A stretch of DNA of 11,689 nucleotides from CAYVTD01 sp964577665 (lineage in GTDB: Bacteria > Bacteroidota > Ignavibacteria > Kapaibacteriales > UBA2268), in NCBI GenBank assembly GCA_964577665.1, contig CAZOBD010000119.1, positions 1-11,689 on the forward strand. The letters run 5' to 3'. The notes below the pieces were generated by a model. The model was not told the origin of the DNA, searched no databases, and worked only from the letters and a program-made list of their open reading frames with translations. Below are positions 4,823 to 11,689 of this stretch, one piece after another. The position numbers and the translations under genes are program-made. Position 1 is the stretch's first letter, and each line of letters opens with the position of its first letter.

Positions 4823-7800
4823 TTATTTGATCACATTTATCTGCTTGGCTTCGGAACCGTAACGGGTAGTTATTACATAAGTGTAAACACCCGAAGGTAA
4901 TGATTCGAGAGGAAGAGTAACAGCATGCTCTCCTTTATTCATAAATCTTTTTAAGACTGTCATTTTTTCTCTTCCGAAGGAATCATACAGCTTAAGCTCA
5001 ACTTCTGAGGATTGTAATATGGAAAATTTAGTTTCTGCAATAGAATTTGCAGGATTGGGGTAAGCATCACCCAGCCATATTCCCTTTTTTTCGAGATAAA
5101 GTCTTTCTCCACCGGTCTGGCAGAGACCTTCCAGTGAAAACATACCAGGTATAAGAGTACGGATAATATTACCCCCGTGTGCTTTGAAATTTATTAATTC
5201 TATGGGAGTTGATGCATTTTCTCCTAAAACCGCTCTGTATGGAATTTCAGCCAAAATATTTCCTGACTGCGGCATTGCCGGAAGTTCGACGGGGAGATAG
5301 CGCCATCCGTTTTCAATTCTTCCTCTGTTGTTTTCTCCAACGGGAACAAGCACAGAAGCTCTCGATTTCAATTCAGCCGAGTACCCCGTTATCAAAGAGT
5401 TTTTAAGTTTTGAAGAATCACGTAAAAAAATCGGTATATCAACATATTCTCCGGTTTTTGCTTTCTTCACCCCCACTTGAATTGTTACAGAAGGAGTTTC
5501 TCGTACTTTAGCCCGTGCAAGAATAGTTTTTGCAGCGTCGCATGTGTCGGTAAAAGAAAAAATATATGAATAGTCATCTCCGAAAGAGCCGCCGGCAAAG
5601 CCCAATATGACTTCTGAAGTGTCATCAGGCATCGTAACCGCAGGTTCAATGGAAATAATTTCAAAAGGAAAGCCGCCGGATGTTTTTTCCCACGACAATG
5701 GATAAGTACCTGTATTTATCAAGCCGAATTTTGCTGTGTCCGGCTGATTTTCAAAAGAAGTGCCTATGAGAATTTCATCAAGAGTAAGCTCAAAACTTAC
5801 ATCGTGGCTTGTAAAACTGAGAGGTATCAGGTTTAAACTGTCCTCTGCATTTATGGCATTGGATTTTATCTCCAAATCTGCCGAAAAGAAACCGGGTTCG
5901 GAAGATTCTGCCGAGATTTCCAGTCTTTTTACGGAATCCGGTTTTATTGTGTCGTTTTCTAACGGAGAAACTATTTTGAAAACAGATCCAAAATCATTGA
6001 TGATTTTTGTATGGAAAATTAACAAATCTGTTTCGCCGGAGTTTTTTATTTCTATTAGAGTATCTTTCTTTGATTTTTCGCAGACCTGCCGGGGAAAGCT
6101 GAGGGAGTTATCCGTTAGAATCTGAGCCTGATTTGTTTTAATAACCGCACGAAAAAAAACATATTTCCTGCCGCCGCAAGTATCATAAAGGGAATAAGTT
6201 TCGTCATATACCTTCCCGGTTTCGCCCCCGTCGAACGAAAGAGTGGCAGAAGCTTTTGAATTTGGAGGAACAGGGTTGGGCGCAAGAGCAGTTATTTCAA
6301 ATCTGCCCTTTCTCTGAGGTATAACCCATTTCAGAGGATAAGTGCCGCTGTTTATTATGGAAAATGTAGTGGATGCAGGCATTGCAGGCTCAAGGTTTTC
6401 CATTCTTACATGCTCGGGACTGACAGAAAAATCAACATTATGATATTCAGTCTCAAGCACAATATCCGTTAATCCTCCCGGAGCATTGGAAGCATTTGAA
6501 ACAAGTGTGAGTGTCGTTGACTTAATGCCGAATTCTTCGGGACTGAAACGTATTTTCAAATAAACCGTCGAATCCGGTTCAATATCAAACGGAGGTACTG
6601 TTTCAGTAAAGATGAACTCATCGGCGCCCGCCCCTGAAAAACTTGCAGAGGATATTGTAAGCAGATTGCTGCCCGTATTTGTGAGTTCTATTAAGGTATC
6701 CTGCTGAGTTTTGCCGCATATAACCGGAGGAAATGAAATTTTCTTGGGAGCCAGCAGTTCTGAGGCAATACCTTCACCGTAAAGACGCATTATTCTTGGT
6801 GAACCTGTTCCCGCAAATCGAAATGCAATATTGCCGCTGGTCTTGCCGGTTTGTTTAGGAGTGAATGCAAGCAGCATTTCCAGTGCATTTCCTTTCTGTA
6901 GAATATAAGGAAAGTCCTGATTGGGATTTCCGTTTATCTCAAGTATGAGAAACTGAGTGCTGTCGGGACCGGTTTTATCAATGGAAAGTATTTCAACAGG
7001 ACTTGCCCCGACATTTTGGAGTGTAGTAAGCAGTTCGGCGTTTGCTGCATTCACCGGTACTTTTCCGAAATCATAGTAGTCTGTTATCAAATCTACCGAT
7101 TGCCTTGCGCCCTGACCGGATATATTTCCCATGAACTTATAACCATAGGAAAATACTTCCAAAGAAGCGTTAAATATCTTCTCAATATTAGGTTTGAAAC
7201 TAATTTCAAGAGGCGAAATTTCATCGGTTTTCAAATAAAACGGGGCGGGATCGAATTTTAGGTTGAAGGCATTATCTCCCTGCATGATTCTAATTGAATC
7301 TACTCTTAATTCTGCGGGACTATTATTGACAATAATACTTTGAATAAGGCTGTCGCGTGAATTATTGACGAAGATTTTTCCGAAGTGAACATCTTTAACG
7401 GAAATGTACGGCTTGACAATAGAGAAAGGCATATCTGATACATCCGATTGTACAAAGGGAGTTAAAGGTTTGCTGCCGCCGATTTTCCACTTTTTTACTG
7501 TTTGGTCGTAACTCCCGCTGAAAATGCTCTCACTGCCGGAGAATACAATCGAAGATATCCTGTCCACATGTCCGCCAAAAGATTCTTTTTCATTGCCTGC
7601 TGCCGGATCCCAGAGTCTAACGAAAAGGCCGGCTCCTCCGCTTGCCAGCAAAGAGGCATCCGTGTTCCATTTCACAGAATAAACTGCTCCGGTATGACCG
7701 GTCAGAATATGATATATATTCCCGCCCGCCGGCTCCCAAATATGTATTTCAGAGTCTTCACCGGCGCTTGCTATCCTGCCGTTTGCACCCCAGTCAACTG

Positions 7801-9841
7801 AAAAAACCGGGCTGCCATGCTCTTGATATGTTCTTATCTCATCGGCGTCTGCTGTAATCCATACTCTTACGGTTCCATCCCTTGAAGCGCTCGCAATCAT
7901 ATCTCCTGTGGGTTTCATCCATGAAAGAGAAGTAATGATGCCGCTGTGGTTTGAAAACTGCTGAGAAAGAATATGCTGCTGAAAATTCCATATCTTCACT
8001 TCAGAATCAGAACCGCCCGAAGCAATTCTTTTCCCGTCGGGAGACCATTCCAAAGCATAAATATCGCCGTTATGGCCTGGATAGAATTCCTCAGTGGCAT
8101 TGGTTTCGATATTCCATACTTTTACGGCATTGCCGCTGCCTGCCGCTGCTATCAATTTTCCCCCGGGATGCCAGCTAATGGCACTGACAAAAGAAAGATT
8201 GGTGCTCTTTTTTGCATATAGGGTTTTATCAGATGTATTCCAGACCATTATCAAACCTTTGTCGCCTGCCGCCGCAGCTTTGCTTCCGTCGGGGCTTACG
8301 GCAATGCTCCTGATGCTGTTTGAATCGGTGTCGTCGTGATACCATGCAAACTGTACGGACTCGTCTTCTGCAGGAGCTGCTATATGAGTGCCTTTAACAA
8401 GGCAGTTTGAGCTTGTTATGTCAGGGGATTTCCATTCATATTTAAATTGTTTAGCAGTTTTTGAAATACTGCTCCAGTCCGCACCTCCGTTTGAACTGAA
8501 CTCAAGCGAAACAGTATCTGAAGGAAGAATACCGTCCCAGAAGATATTAACATCACTTCCGGCAATAAACATTTCACCGCCGTCAGGATGCAGAATTTTC
8601 AATGTAGTATCCTTCGCCGGTATGCCTGCAAATCCGCCTTCGGCAAAAAATTCATTATTGAGGCAGGCATCTGATAGTATTTCAAATTTTGAGTAAGAAA
8701 TAGCTGAATCCTGAGGAGTAAATTCAACAGTCAAGGTTCTGCTTTCTCCAGATATTAATTTGAAAGGGGGAGACGAACCCCCATAGTCAATTATCCGAAA
8801 TTCGGAAGAGTTGGAAGGAGAAATCTCTGATATGTTTATTTCTGATAGAGCTGAAATACCGATATTTTTTGTTTCCGAGGAGCCGGGTACAACGAATCCG
8901 AAACTGATATAGCCCGCAGGAGAAAATACAATGCTTTCTAAAAGACTGTCAGGAACGGAATATGATTCTACGCCGCTTAAATCATTTGGAATGAAAATAA
9001 GTTCTGCATTTCGCAGGTTATCGCACAAAGTGCTTTTCCATGTAATTTCACAGGGATCCAGCTCAAGAGCATCCAGCAGAATAAGCTTGTAGATTTTTTC
9101 AATTTCTTCCACTGACTCTACGTTTTCAAAATTCATCCCGCCGGTGGCACGGGCAATGCTTTTCAAAACATCCGGAGCATCAATCGAAAGAACTATTGTA
9201 TGGATAACAGCATCTAAATCCAAAGCTTTTTGAATAATTTCATTAGTATCGGCACCTGCGGTACCGTCGGTCAGAAAGACTATTACCTTCTTGTGCAATC
9301 CTGCTGCGACGATATTTAACGCACCCGTTTTTTCATCAAGGAGGGCAGCTTCGTAATTTGTCCCTCCGATTGATTCCTTGATATTATCCACGGCTCTTTT
9401 CAGTCTATCGTAATTGTTTGTTAAATCTTGGTTTACATAACTGTAATCGTCAAAGGTAGTAACAGCACATTGAGAGCGGTCAAGATTCAGAGTGTTAATC
9501 CATGTGCGGGCTGCAAGTTTTGCAAGCTCCATGTTTCTGCCTTTCATAGAACCCGAAATATCTATCGTCAGTACGGAAGAAATCCTTTCCGGTTCCGTCT
9601 GTGAAGGACACGAAAAAGAGACAATCTCCTGAAAAACCCCGTTTTCTTTCAAGGTCATCTCATTAAGTGAGCCGGGATTCATTCTGACTCCGTTTTCGTC
9701 TAAGACAAAGAATTTTCCTGATACCTGAGGATATTTTGATATAGTAATATCGTAAAGAGACAGGGACTGCCCCTCTGCCTGCCGGAGACCCGTAAATAAA
9801 AACAAAATCAAATATATGTAGAAAAAATATTTCATATACAT
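4823..9841 (-). CDS. Giant secreted vWA / WD40 / ASH-repeat protein with T9SS sorting domain
   Basis: The 1672-residue product has a signal peptide (hydrophobic core 5-18, likely cut near AEGQ at 22-25). A vWA domain follows at about 88-260, with an intact metal-ion site: DISGS (94-98), T161 in GGTN and D192 in FLTDG. A beta-sandwich (262-405) and an Ig-like domain with HPDGGEMFIAGSDVNIFW (418-435) lead to seven WD40 blades (509-793). Six ASH/'choice-of-anchor D'-like domains follow (about 813-1448), the last four being two copies of a 212-residue pair. A cohesin-like domain (about 1450-1570) precedes the T9SS type A sorting domain (about 1588-1672), which has YPNPA, GREK and LPSGVYTYVI. T9SS cargo is exported across the outer membrane and attached to the surface or released. 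A surface adhesion or scaffold role is inferred; no catalytic domain is visible. M3 (MKYFF...) is an equally good start. No Shine-Dalgarno is seen. Confidence 0.92.
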   Translation of the reverse strand: MYMKYFFYIYLILFLFTGLRQAEGQSLSLYDITISKYPQVSGKFFVLDENGVRMNPGSLNEMTLKENGVFQEIVSFSCPSQTEPERISSVLTIDISGSMKGRNMELAKLAARTWINTLNLDRSQCAVTTFDDYSYVNQDLTNNYDRLKRAVDNIKESIGGTNYEAALLDEKTGALNIVAAGLHKKVIVFLTDGTAGADTNEIIQKALDLDAVIHTIVLSIDAPDVLKSIARATGGMNFENVESVEEIEKIYKLILLDALELDPCEITWKSTLCDNLRNAELIFIPNDLSGVESYSVPDSLLESIVFSPAGYISFGFVVPGSSETKNIGISALSEINISEISPSNSSEFRIIDYGGSSPPFKLISGESRTLTVEFTPQDSAISYSKFEILSDACLNNEFFAEGGFAGIPAKDTTLKILHPDGGEMFIAGSDVNIFWDGILPSDTVSLEFSSNGGADWSSISKTAKQFKYEWKSPDITSSNCLVKGTHIAAPAEDESVQFAWYHDDTDSNSIRSIAVSPDGSKAAAAGDKGLIMVWNTSDKTLYAKKSTNLSFVSAISWHPGGKLIAAAGSGNAVKVWNIETNATEEFYPGHNGDIYALEWSPDGKRIASGGSDSEVKIWNFQQHILSQQFSNHSGIITSLSWMKPTGDMIASASRDGTVRVWITADADEIRTYQEHGSPVFSVDWGANGRIASAGEDSEIHIWEPAGGNIYHILTGHTGAVYSVKWNTDASLLASGGAGLFVRLWDPAAGNEKESFGGHVDRISSIVFSGSESIFSGSYDQTVKKWKIGGSKPLTPFVQSDVSDMPFSIVKPYISVKDVHFGKIFVNNSRDSLIQSIIVNNSPAELRVDSIRIMQGDNAFNLKFDPAPFYLKTDEISPLEISFKPNIEKIFNASLEVFSYGYKFMGNISGQGARQSVDLITDYYDFGKVPVNAANAELLTTLQNVGASPVEILSIDKTGPDSTQFLILEINGNPNQDFPYILQKGNALEMLLAFTPKQTGKTSGNIAFRFAGTGSPRIMRLYGEGIASELLAPKKISFPPVICGKTQQDTLIELTNTGSNLLTISSASFSGAGADEFIFTETVPPFDIEPDSTVYLKIRFSPEEFGIKSTTLTLVSNASNAPGGLTDIVLETEYHNVDFSVSPEHVRMENLEPAMPASTTFSIINSGTYPLKWVIPQRKGRFEITALAPNPVPPNSKASATLSFDGGETGKVYDETYSLYDTCGGRKYVFFRAVIKTNQAQILTDNSLSFPRQVCEKSKKDTLIEIKNSGETDLLIFHTKIINDFGSVFKIVSPLENDTIKPDSVKRLEISAESSEPGFFSADLEIKSNAINAEDSLNLIPLSFTSHDVSFELTLDEILIGTSFENQPDTAKFGLINTGTYPLSWEKTSGGFPFEIISIEPAVTMPDDTSEVILGFAGGSFGDDYSYIFSFTDTCDAAKTILARAKVRETPSVTIQVGVKKAKTGEYVDIPIFLRDSSKLKNSLITGYSAELKSRASVLVPVGENNRGRIENGWRYLPVELPAMPQSGNILAEIPYRAVLGENASTPIELINFKAHGGNIIRTLIPGMFSLEGLCQTGGERLYLEKKGIWLGDAYPNPANSIAETKFSILQSSEVELKLYDSFGREKMTVLKRFMNKGEHAVTLPLESLPSGVYTYVITTRYGSEAKQINVIK

Positions 9842-9880
9842 TCATATATGTTACTATTCATTATTGACGCAATTTGCAGT

Positions 9881-9932
9881 CTAAGCATTTTACGCAAAGT
9901 GCAATATAGTAAAAATCACTTTGCTTAGCGTA
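9881..9932. repeat. Overlapping inverted repeats, mutually exclusive stems
   Basis: GCAAAGTG (9894-9901) pairs with CACTTTGC (9917-9924), an 8-bp stem with a 15-nt loop. CTAAGC (9881-9886) can pair with GCTTAG (9923-9928), and TTACGC (9890-9895) with GCGTAA (9927-9932). These pairings share bases, so they cannot all form at once. The element lies 40-90 bp upstream of the giant gene's start. Confidence 0.5.
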
Positions 9933-10060
9933 ATCGGGAATTGAGAATTTAAAATGAAACGCCTATGATTAGGGAAAATCACACGAGGGAGTGATGATTT
10001 TAAGTAGATTTGTCAAATCTTAGAGAAAAAAGGAAATGTAAATTAAAAAACCGTAAGAGA

Positions 10061-10134
10061 CCCCACCCCGGCCCTCCCCAATGGGATGGAGCAAGATCAT
10101 TGAATTCCCCCCTTTGGGGAGGGTTAGGGTGGGG
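10061..10134. repeat. Imperfect inverted repeat, C-rich/G-rich arms
   Basis: The C-rich arm at 10061-10080 (CCCCACCCC, GG, CCCTCCCC, A) and the G-rich arm at 10115-10134 (TGGGGAGGG, TTA, GGGTGGGG) pair at 17 of 20 positions, with three central mismatches. The composition contrasts sharply with the AT-rich surroundings. It resembles C-rich intergenic repeats I associate with Bacteroidota-like genomes. The composite-repeat core in reverse orientation begins within 4 nt of its right end. Confidence 0.65.
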
Positions 10135-10137
10135 CTT

Positions 10138-10155
10138 AAAATAAACAGATGAAAC
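10138..10155 (-). repeat. Inverted copy of the composite-repeat core
   Basis: AAAATAAACAGATGAAAC is the exact reverse complement of GTTTCATCTGTTTATTTT at 1680-1697, and differs by one base from 11-28 and 331-348. It directly adjoins the C/G-rich inverted repeat, as the copy at 331-349 adjoins GATCCCTCCCC. No 33-nt palindrome is attached. Confidence 0.6.
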
Positions 10156-10315
10156 ACTTCTATATCAATTACAAACAATATAACTTAAATGCTAAGAAAC
10201 TTACTTCTTTTGTACCTAAACTAAATTTTATTAAATATTCCTTTAAAAACTCCAAACAATTTTATTTTACTAAACTTATTTTTATTAAATTGCAAGTTAT
10301 TGAAATGCAATTTTC

Positions 10316-10342
10316 GGGACATTCTTTTAAGGGGTATGTCCC
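10316..10342 (+). promoter_or_regulatory. Leader hairpin upstream of gdhA
   Basis: GGGACAT (10316-10322) and ATGTCCC (10336-10342) form a 7-bp perfect stem with a 13-nt loop. It ends 16 nt before the Shine-Dalgarno of gdhA, so it probably lies in the 5' untranslated region. It could stabilise the transcript, act as a protein-binding site or be an inert repeat. A plus-strand CTTATTTATTTT tail gives it some terminator character. Confidence 0.45.
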
Positions 10343-10358
10343 TTATTTATTTTATTAT

Positions 10359-10364
10359 AAGGAG
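10359..10364 (+). promoter_or_regulatory. Strong ribosome binding site of gdhA
   Basis: AAGGAG is followed by an 8-nt spacer and ATG. It is the best Shine-Dalgarno match in the window and fixes the gdhA start at 10373. Confidence 0.75.
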
Positions 10365-10372
10365 ATGTTAAG

Positions 10373-11659
10373 ATGGCAACGGGATCATTCAATCCGTTTC
10401 AGATGGCACAACAGCAGTTTGATGCTGTTGCAGGACAGTTGGGTTTGGATCAGGCAACATGTGACCTTTTACGCAGCCCGGACAGAGAATATCATTTCAA
10501 TATACCTATCCGTATGGATGACGGTTCTTACAAAGTTTTTCGCGGTTTCCGCGTTCAGCACAACGATGCCCGCGGACCGAACAAAGGGGGCATCCGCTTC
10601 CACCCGCAGGAAACTATTGATACAGTACGTGCATTAGCAATGTGGATGACCTGGAAAACGGCGGTAGTTGACATTCCTCTCGGCGGGGGCAAAGGCGGTG
10701 TAATTTGCGACCCGCACAATCTTTCAATGCGCGAGCAGGAAGCAGTCTGCCGCGGCTGGGTACGCCAGCTTGTGAAAAACGTTGGACCGATTCAGGACGT
10801 CCCCGCACCCGATGTAATGACAACTGGACAGCACATGCTTTGGATGCTGGATGAATATGAAAGACTTACAGGACAAAAAATGCCCGGCTTCATTACCGGT
10901 AAACCCCTTGGCATGGGAGGCTCTCTCGGCAGAACAGAAGCAACAGGTTTCGGCGCCGTTTACACTCTTCGCGAGGCATTGAAAGAGCTAAATATCGATA
11001 TTGAAAACACTACGGCATCTTTCCAAGGGTTCGGCAACGTAAGCCAGTATGGCATAAAACTTTACAATGAGCTTGGCGGTAAGGTTACATGCGTTTCTTC
11101 ATGGAATCAGCACGAACAAAAAGCCTATGCCTTTAAAAAGGCTGACGGCATCGATCTCGAGCAGCTGTTGAGCATTACCAACCGTTTTGGTGAAATTGAC
11201 AAAGCAAAAGCAAAAGACCTTGGATATGAGATTTTAAACGGCAGCGCATGGATTGAACAGGATGTGGACATCCTCGTGCCTGCTGCCCTTGAAAATCAGA
11301 TTAACGCTGATACTGCTCCCGGGATAAAAGGCAGCGTAAAAGTTATTCTTGAAGGCGCCAACGGTCCCACAACACCCGATGCCGATAAGCTTATCAAAGA
11401 GAAGGGTATATGGATGATTCCCGACTTTTTGGCAAATGCCGGAGGCGTTACTTGCTCATATTTCGAGCAGGTGCAGTGCAACATGAATTATTTCTGGACA
11501 AAAGAGGAAGTATTGCAGAAACTTGATGAAAAGATGACTAATGCTTATTATGCAGTTTCTAATCTTGCCCGGCAGAGAAATATTTATATGCGGGATGCGG
11601 CATACATGATATCTATCTCAAGAGTTGCCGAAGCTTGTAAAATGCGCGGCTGGGTTTAA
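10373..11659 (+). CDS. gdhA: Glutamate dehydrogenase
   Basis: The enzyme catalyses reversible oxidative deamination of glutamate to 2-oxoglutarate and ammonium in the cytoplasm. The 428 residues match the usual length of hexameric bacterial enzymes. The N-terminal substrate domain has GPNKGGIRFHP with K71, MTWKTAVVDIPLGGGKGG with K95 and K107, and APD with catalytic D147. The GKPLGMGGSLGRTEATGFG stretch (176-194) links to the cofactor-binding Rossmann domain, with FQGFGNVSQYG (217-227) and later ILEGANGPTTPDAD (325-338) and DFLANAGGV (351-359). After the second Rossmann strand the usual acidic SDS-like motif is replaced by VSSWNQHEQKAY (241-252), so NAD or NADP preference cannot be read from sequence. 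The gene has its own Shine-Dalgarno and appears monocistronic; no terminator is visible in the 30 nt after the stop. Confidence 0.95.
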   Translation: MATGSFNPFQMAQQQFDAVAGQLGLDQATCDLLRSPDREYHFNIPIRMDDGSYKVFRGFRVQHNDARGPNKGGIRFHPQETIDTVRALAMWMTWKTAVVDIPLGGGKGGVICDPHNLSMREQEAVCRGWVRQLVKNVGPIQDVPAPDVMTTGQHMLWMLDEYERLTGQKMPGFITGKPLGMGGSLGRTEATGFGAVYTLREALKELNIDIENTTASFQGFGNVSQYGIKLYNELGGKVTCVSSWNQHEQKAYAFKKADGIDLEQLLSITNRFGEIDKAKAKDLGYEILNGSAWIEQDVDILVPAALENQINADTAPGIKGSVKVILEGANGPTTPDADKLIKEKGIWMIPDFLANAGGVTCSYFEQVQCNMNYFWTKEEVLQKLDEKMTNAYYAVSNLARQRNIYMRDAAYMISISRVAEACKMRGWV

Positions 11660-11689
11660 ATCTAATTCTGATTATTTTCTCAAAAAGTA

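Larger units (their letters stand above)
9842..10372. other. Divergent intergenic region with inverted repeats
   Basis: This 531-nt spacer lies between the giant secreted protein (minus) and gdhA (plus) and should hold the promoters of both. It contains competing inverted repeats at 9881-9932, a short stem AAAATCA/TGATTTT (9975-10001), a long imperfect inverted repeat (10061-10134), an inverted copy of the composite-repeat core (10138-10155), a small dyad ATTGCA/TGCAAT (10289-10311) and a leader hairpin (10316-10342). The stretch 10156-10315 is very AT-rich. I could not identify a convincing -10/-35 or Bacteroidota-type TAnnTTTG promoter. Confidence 0.6.

Noticed and set aside
7502..8339. Several plus-strand open frames opposite the WD40 region
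   Set aside because: They overlap each other and are antisense to continuous, motif-bearing WD40 coding sequence; typical mirror frames.
10149..10637. Open frame of 162 codons overlapping the start of gdhA
   Set aside because: It begins in AT-rich repeat-derived sequence, runs into gdhA in another frame, has no ribosome-binding site and a low-complexity K/F/N/Y-rich N terminus.

Overview
The window looks like chromosomal DNA from an anaerobic or fermentative member of the Bacteroidota-Chlorobiota-Ignavibacteriota (FCB) lineages. The main evidence is a giant secreted protein ending in a type IX secretion (Por) sorting domain and carrying several 'choice-of-anchor D'/ASH-like domains. Ribosome-binding sites are mixed: two genes lack a visible Shine-Dalgarno, while gdhA has a strong one. 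The lineage call is inferred from protein architecture; no 16S rRNA or other marker is present.

Layout. Positions 1-448 are intergenic and full of short palindromic repeats. Positions 449-1426 (minus) encode phosphate acetyltransferase (pta), and 1899-3152 (minus) encode acetate kinase (ackA). The two genes are co-directional, ackA first, but are separated by a 472-nt island of palindromes. Positions 3153-3477 form an AT-rich divergent spacer. Positions 3478-4791 (plus) encode a three-TM membrane protein of unknown function with three related winged-helix-like modules. It converges, with a 31-nt gap, on a 1672-residue secreted protein at 4823-9841 (minus). That protein has a signal peptide, a vWA domain, an Ig-like domain, a seven-bladed WD40 propeller, a series of ASH-like beta-sandwiches, a cohesin-like domain and a T9SS type A sorting domain. 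Positions 9842-10372 are a divergent intergenic region with several inverted repeats. Positions 10373-11659 (plus) encode glutamate dehydrogenase.

Functionally, AckA and Pta interconvert acetate, acetyl phosphate and acetyl-CoA, giving ATP by substrate-level phosphorylation when run toward acetate. Glutamate dehydrogenase links amino-acid nitrogen to 2-oxoglutarate. Together they fit, but do not prove, amino-acid or sugar fermentation to acetate. The two large uncharacterised genes have no evident metabolic link to these enzymes.

The most unusual content is: (i) a family of four 33-nt palindromes with conserved outer arms and covarying cores, all pointing the same way; (ii) a longer composite repeat that carries some of them; (iii) the three-module membrane protein; and (iv) an exact 212-residue tandem duplication inside the giant secreted protein. 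I saw no tRNA, rRNA, CRISPR array, transposase or phage gene.
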